Assembly: GCF_035916755.1 (NCBI RefSeq)
Contig: NZ_JAYWIX010000001.1
Location: 248,001 to 312,000 of the forward strand
Source of the DNA: Rothia sp035916755
GTDB lineage: Bacteria; Actinomycetota; Actinomycetes; Actinomycetales; Micrococcaceae
DNA: 64,000 nucleotides
Direction of reading: 5' to 3'
The notes below the pieces were generated by a model. It saw only the letters and a program-made list of their open reading frames with translations. It made no database searches and was not told the origin of the DNA. Numbering within the stretch: the stretch's first letter is position 1; each line of letters begins with the position of its first letter. Positions 60,208 to 64,000 of this stretch are shown here, one piece after another. The translations under genes and the position numbers were made by a program.

Positions 60208-61917
60208 ATGAGCAAGCCCTTCCCCTCTGATCTTGAAATCGCTCAGGCAGCGACCCTGCAGCCGATTACCGAGATTGCCGAGGCATCAGGCATCAATGAA
60301 GATCGCCTAGAGCCCTACGGCAAGTATGTTGCCAAGGTGCAGCTGACCGACGACACCACCGCAGAAAAGGCCCTGGCTCGCGGCTCCAAGTACATCGTGG
60401 TCACCGCCGTTACCCCCACCCCTCTCGGTGAGGGTAAGACCGCAACCTCGGTCTCCCTGGCTCAGGGCATGGCAGCAACTGGCCGCAAGGCCATGCTGAC
60501 CCTGCGTCAGCCCTCCATGGGCCCTACCTTCGGCATCAAGGGTGGCGCAGCAGGCGGCGGCTACTCCCAGATCGTCCCCATGGAGAAGCTCAACCTGCAC
60601 CTGACCGGCGACTTCCACGCCGTCACCGCAGCCCACAACCTACTCGCTGCCATGATCGACAACCACCTGCACCACGGTAACGAACTGCGCATCGACACCC
60701 GTGCCATCACCTGGCGCCGCGTCATCGACATGAACGACCGCGCCCTGCGCAACATCGTTATCGGCCTGGGTGAGCGCATGGACGGCGTACCCCGCGAAAC
60801 CGGCTTCGATATTACCTCAGCCAGCGAAATCATGGTGATTCTGTCGCTCTCCACCAGCTTCGCCGACCTGCAGGAGCGCCTGGCCAAGATCGTGATTGGC
60901 CTCAACGTGGACGGCGACCCCGTCACCGCAGCCGACCTCAAGGCTGACGGTGCTATGGCCGTCATTCTGGCGGATGCCATCAACCCCAACCTGCTCCAGA
61001 CCCTTGAGAAGACCCCCGCCCTGATTCACGCCGGCCCCTTCGGCAACATCGCCACCGGCAACTCCTCAGTCGTCGCTGACTACGTTGGTCTTGAGCACGC
61101 CGACTACGTAATTACCGAGGCCGGCTTCGGCGCAGACATGGGTGCGGAGCGCTTCTTTAACGTCAAGTGCCGCGTCTCCGGTCTCAAGCCGGACGCCGCC
61201 GTCCTGGTGGTCACCGTCCGCTCCCTCAAGTCCCACTCGGGCCGCTACAAGATTGTGCCCGGAAAGCCCCTGCCCGAGGGCCTGCTGGCCGAGAATACCG
61301 AAGACGTCGAGGCAGGTGCCGCTAACCTGCTCAAGCACATCGAGATTGTGCGCTCCTTCGGCGTGCAGCCAGTGGTTGCTATCAACGCCTTCCCCACCGA
61401 TTTCGAGTCAGAACACGAGACGATTCGCCGCATTGCCGAGGAGGCTGGAGCCCGCGTGGCGATTCACCGCGGTGTTGCTGAGGGCGGTGCTGGTGTGACG
61501 GAGCTGGCGGAGGCTGTTGTTGCCGCCTGTGACGATACCAGCGAGCTGACCTACACCTACGAGGACGAAGACAGCCTGACCACCAAGATTGAGAAGGTTG
61601 CCACCAAGGTCTACGGGGCGGACGGCATCGAGGTCGCCCCGGCGGCGAAGAAGCAGCTGGCGAAGTTTGAGGAGCTGGGCTTTGGGCACCTGCCTGTGGT
61701 GATTGCTAAGACCCACCTGTCAATTTCTTCGGATGCTTCACTCAAGGGTGCGCCCACCGGCTGGACCTTGCCCGTGCGCGAGGTGCGCCTGGCAGCAGGC
61801 GCCGGTTATGTGTACGCCATCTGCGGCACCATGCGTACCATGCCGGGTCTGGCTAAGTCCCCGGCTGCTGAGCGAATTGGCTTTGATGAGAATGGCACCA
61901 TGGTCGGCCTCTTCTAA
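60208..61917 (+). CDS. fhs: Formate-tetrahydrofolate ligase
   Basis: A 569-residue enzyme joining formate to tetrahydrofolate with ATP to make 10-formyl-THF for purine and formyl-Met synthesis. The ATP loop TPLGEGKT is at 71-78; the TLRQPSMGPTFGIKGGAAGGGYSQ and GDFHAVTAAHNLLAA blocks are diagnostic. The ATG at 60208 has AAGGAAG upstream; the longer frame from 60169 is less likely. I looked for a ZTP/pfl riboswitch in the 240 bp upstream and saw none. Confidence 0.96.
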   Translation: MSKPFPSDLEIAQAATLQPITEIAEASGINEDRLEPYGKYVAKVQLTDDTTAEKALARGSKYIVVTAVTPTPLGEGKTATSVSLAQGMAATGRKAMLTLRQPSMGPTFGIKGGAAGGGYSQIVPMEKLNLHLTGDFHAVTAAHNLLAAMIDNHLHHGNELRIDTRAITWRRVIDMNDRALRNIVIGLGERMDGVPRETGFDITSASEIMVILSLSTSFADLQERLAKIVIGLNVDGDPVTAADLKADGAMAVILADAINPNLLQTLEKTPALIHAGPFGNIATGNSSVVADYVGLEHADYVITEAGFGADMGAERFFNVKCRVSGLKPDAAVLVVTVRSLKSHSGRYKIVPGKPLPEGLLAENTEDVEAGAANLLKHIEIVRSFGVQPVVAINAFPTDFESEHETIRRIAEEAGARVAIHRGVAEGGAGVTELAEAVVAACDDTSELTYTYEDEDSLTTKIEKVATKVYGADGIEVAPAAKKQLAKFEELGFGHLPVVIAKTHLSISSDASLKGAPTGWTLPVREVRLAAGAGYVYAICGTMRTMPGLAKSPAAERIGFDENGTMVGLF

Positions 61918-61933
61918 ACCGCCTTTAAACAGG

Positions 61934-61998
61934 TAGGTACCATCTACATCAGAAAAACCCACGTGACTGGTGGGTTTTTCTGATGTAGATGGTACCTA
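61934..61998. terminator. Perfect 29 bp hairpin between fhs and the convergent peptidase gene
   Basis: Arms 61934-61962 and 61970-61998 are exact complements with a 7 nt loop GTGACTG. Each arm contains a run of five A or T (AGAAAAACCC / GGGTTTTTCT), so a shorter inner stem followed by T-rich sequence can terminate transcripts from either side. Unusually long for a terminator. Confidence 0.85.
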
Positions 61999-62015
61999 GT
62001 CCCTTAAGGGGAAGG

Positions 62016-63731
62016 TTACTGCTGTTCGGGGGTGTCCTCGCCCGGGACGTCCGGCTGGCACACTGTGCCGTCCTTGGGAACGGTGCCGTCGACCAGGTAG
62101 GCTGTGGTGAGCTCATCGACGCAGGTAGAGCGGCCGGCGAAGGACGCCCCGTGGCCGGTCCCCTCCAAGGTCACAAAGGAGGCCTTCCCCAGCTGACGGG
62201 CAAGCTCCTTACCGTGCTGGTAGGGGGTTGCGTGGTCACCGGTGATGCCAATGACCAGCAGGTCGGTTGAAACCTTCGAAGCGTCAAAAGACGTCGTGAT
62301 ATCGGTGCCGGTAGCGGGCAAAACCGCACAGTCGAATGCGGTAAACTCCGCCAGCACCTCATCAGTGATCTCGGGGCCGCCAATGAACTCGGGAACACCC
62401 ACCTCCTTCATATGCGCCAGCAGGGCTTCAACATCGGGAGTCTTAGGCTGAGACGGGCACACCACCAGCTGCCCGGCAGTATCAATCTCAGCGCTGGTAT
62501 GCGCAATCATTTCAGCCAGAGTATCGACAGCGTCCTTATCCCCAGCCTTGGCCTTACCCAGTAGATCCAAGCCGTCCCCCTGTATGACGTCCGGCTCGTA
62601 GAGCTGGCTGGTCAGGTAATCACGCAGTTCCAAACCGGTAATCTCGGTACCATCACTGGCCACCAGGGGCTTGTCGGTCAGGGACTTCTGGTAGTCGAGC
62701 ATCTCGCGCTCGCTGGTGAAGGGGCAGGTCACAGCTTCACCTTCTAAGGTGGTGAGGCCGGAGCAACGTTCTGCCAGGGCACCCACAGCTTTCGATACCG
62801 CCACCATCTGGTCATAATTATGGGTCAGGGCACCCCACTGGGCATTTTCAGCCGAGTCGAGCACCATGCGTCCTGCCTTCTCGGGGAAGAGAGTAGCGTA
62901 GGTGGCCCCCAGCATGGTGCCGTAGGAGTAGCCTAGGTAGTCAAGGCGCTCACCCCCGGCCAGGGAGCGGAGCAGCTCCATATCGCGGGCCACCTGGGAG
63001 GTGCCCATGTAGTTGGCAACCTCTGAGCCGGCGGCGCATTCGGCAAGCTGCACGGCGGCAACTTCAGAGTCTGACTCGCATACCACGGGGGAGGACGCCC
63101 CAATACCGCGCGGGTCAAAGCCCCAGAGCTGGTGGCTTTCCAGTACGGGTGCAAAAGAGGGGTCGGTCGCCAGCGACATGGCGTGCTGAATGCCGCCGGC
63201 ACCCGGCCCTCCGGGGTTGGTGAAGAGGGGCATCTGCTGGTCGCTGCCGGTAGAGACGGTGCGGCTGACCGCCAGCTCCACGGTGCGGTTATCGTCCGGA
63301 TCTCCCCAGTTCAGCGGGGCAGTGACGGTGCCGCACTCGTAGTTGGCGTAGTCGAAGCCGGTTTCTTTTAGAAGCTCTTCGTCCTCGGGGGAGAAGCCGC
63401 TGTGTTCGGCGGTGCACTCACCCCAGGCGATGGTCTGCTCGTAGAAGTTTTCAAAGTTTTCCCGCTGCCAGCTGGCCCCGTGAGCGCGGTCGGCCGCGGG
63501 AGTGAGGGCCTGGTCAGAGGGCTGCTGGGCTGAGGGGACGCTGAGGCTACAGCCTGCCAGGGCCAGAGTGCTGGCAGTTAGGACGGCTATGGTGAGGTAG
63601 GCGGCGCGGCGTCGGGCTGGTTGGTGCTGGAGTGTGGTCACGGCTGTCTTCTTTCGACGGTTGAGCCTGTTGCCTGCGCGGCGTGCGGGCTGCGCAGGCA
63701 GCAGGTTGAACCTGGTGAGAATGGTCTTCAT
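62016..63731 (-). CDS. Secreted alpha/beta-hydrolase lipoprotein (tripeptidyl-aminopeptidase-like)
   Basis: A 571-residue S33-type peptidase. Lipobox LALAGC with Cys61, oxyanion block NPGGPG (172-177), nucleophile Ser269 in GYSYG, Asp499 in ITGDHATP and His527 in GTGHGAS within a C-terminal TAP-like domain. Streptomyces SlpD/E and tripeptidyl aminopeptidases have this plan. The 60 residues before the lipobox are long; a GTG at 63641 would give a normal 30-residue signal peptide and may be the true start. It likely trims peptides at the cell surface. Confidence 0.88.
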   Translation of the reverse strand: MKTILTRFNLLPAQPARRAGNRLNRRKKTAVTTLQHQPARRRAAYLTIAVLTASTLALAGCSLSVPSAQQPSDQALTPAADRAHGASWQRENFENFYEQTIAWGECTAEHSGFSPEDEELLKETGFDYANYECGTVTAPLNWGDPDDNRTVELAVSRTVSTGSDQQMPLFTNPGGPGAGGIQHAMSLATDPSFAPVLESHQLWGFDPRGIGASSPVVCESDSEVAAVQLAECAAGSEVANYMGTSQVARDMELLRSLAGGERLDYLGYSYGTMLGATYATLFPEKAGRMVLDSAENAQWGALTHNYDQMVAVSKAVGALAERCSGLTTLEGEAVTCPFTSEREMLDYQKSLTDKPLVASDGTEITGLELRDYLTSQLYEPDVIQGDGLDLLGKAKAGDKDAVDTLAEMIAHTSAEIDTAGQLVVCPSQPKTPDVEALLAHMKEVGVPEFIGGPEITDEVLAEFTAFDCAVLPATGTDITTSFDASKVSTDLLVIGITGDHATPYQHGKELARQLGKASFVTLEGTGHGASFAGRSTCVDELTTAYLVDGTVPKDGTVCQPDVPGEDTPEQQ

Positions 63732-63824
63732 GTGTTTGTAAAAACCAGTGTAGTCTCACACCTGTCTTAAGAAATCAGCCGTCAGGATGAACCTGCTCCC
63801 CGCCTACAGGCGGATAAACGGCAA

Positions 63825-64000
63825 CTAGGCCCAGTCCTTCTTGGGGGAGGTGCCGCCGATGCCGGCGTTGAAGGTGTTGGTGGGGTCAAGCTGCTTAAAA
63901 TGCTCTACCATAGCCTCGGGCATGTGGTAGAGACGCCCATAGTTGTGCTCAGCCGGCAGCTTGGCGCCGCGGGCTTCGAGCAGTTCCTGGATATCATCGT
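63825..64000 (-). CDS. dld: D-lactate dehydrogenase (quinone), C-terminal fragment
   Basis: The last 58 codons of a gene whose start is beyond the window. The segment ...GAKLPAEHNYGRLYHMPEAM...FKQLDPTNTFNAGIGGTS matches the C-terminal end of FAD-dependent, membrane-associated D-lactate dehydrogenases (AEHNxGxLY and LDPxNxFNxGIGxTS). They oxidise D-lactate and pass electrons to the quinone pool. Only the tail is visible, so completeness cannot be judged. Confidence 0.8.
   Translation of the reverse strand, partial: DDIQELLEARGAKLPAEHNYGRLYHMPEAMVEHFKQLDPTNTFNAGIGGTSPKKDWA

Noticed and set aside
1..64000. Over-representation of GCGGACG / CGTCCGC as an uptake or segregation signal
   Set aside because: The word recurs often in genes on both strands, but I could not count it or correct for codon use. 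A genome-wide k-mer test with strand skew would decide.
1..64000. CRISPR arrays, prophage genes or rRNA
   Set aside because: No regularly spaced repeats with spacers, no phage structural or integrase genes and no rRNA sequence were seen.

Overview
The window is a high-GC Gram-positive (actinobacterial) chromosome segment. By gene order (hisI-trpE-trp membrane protein...trpC-trpB-trpA-lgt, gltB-gltD, pyk, an ANTAR regulator, polA, rpsA, coaE, uvrB, terC), roughly 60% GC and several leaderless-looking starts it fits the Micrococcaceae, most likely Rothia or a close relative. The genus is an inference from gene content and style, not from a database match. No rRNA, CRISPR array or prophage is visible. 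There is one insertion sequence (IS3 family, intact) and one tRNA gene (Leu, anticodon CAA).

Layout. 1-14.8 kb: the end of hisI and a tryptophan operon split in two. trpE and its membrane-protein partner are separated from the small HGxxPAAW-type gene and trpCBA-lgt by an insert holding an AT-richer esterase and a histidine-utilisation cluster (hutC repressor, divergent hutU-I-G-H). 14.8-17.2 kb: two small AT-richer unknown genes (a lipoprotein and a membrane protein), each followed by a copy of a ~70 bp palindromic repeat. A third copy follows lgt, and the last copy supplies the stop codon of a phosphotransferase gene. 17.3-25.1 kb: a zinc alcohol dehydrogenase, then gltBD (glutamate synthase) behind a long structured leader. 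25.1-29 kb: a nested inverted-repeat element, two paired flavodoxin-like genes, pyk and an SRPBCC protein. 29-31.1 kb: a candidate structured RNA and the IS3 element, which has landed in the loop of the tRNA-Leu terminator. 31.3-44.2 kb: ANTAR response regulator, a dicarboxylate/amino-acid symporter with a 56-residue companion, thioesterase, polA, rpsA, a Pit phosphate transporter behind a PHO-box-like repeat, a YigZ-type protein, coaE and a betaine-type transporter. 44.2-64 kb: uvrB, MFS exporter, terC behind a probable manganese riboswitch, an SdpI-like protein, an S33 peptidase, a DUF3516-type helicase, a leader peptide with attenuator in front of a heterodimeric ABC exporter, a cation transporter, a formate/oxalate-type transporter divergent from fhs, a secreted tripeptidyl-peptidase-like lipoprotein and the end of dld.

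How the genes fit together. Most are housekeeping: Trp and His biosynthesis, nitrogen assimilation (gltBD, with hut releasing glutamate and ammonia), one-carbon metabolism (hutG releases formamide; fhs activates formate and sits beside a formate/oxalate-family transporter), DNA replication and repair (polA, uvrB) and translation (rpsA). The points most worth attention are non-coding or structural: the palindromic repeats bounding single-gene units, the leader peptide and attenuator upstream of an ABC pair whose two ATPase halves are degenerate in complementary ways, the gltB leader with crossing helices, a compact three-way-junction element before the HGxxPAAW gene, and the IS that splits a tRNA terminator.
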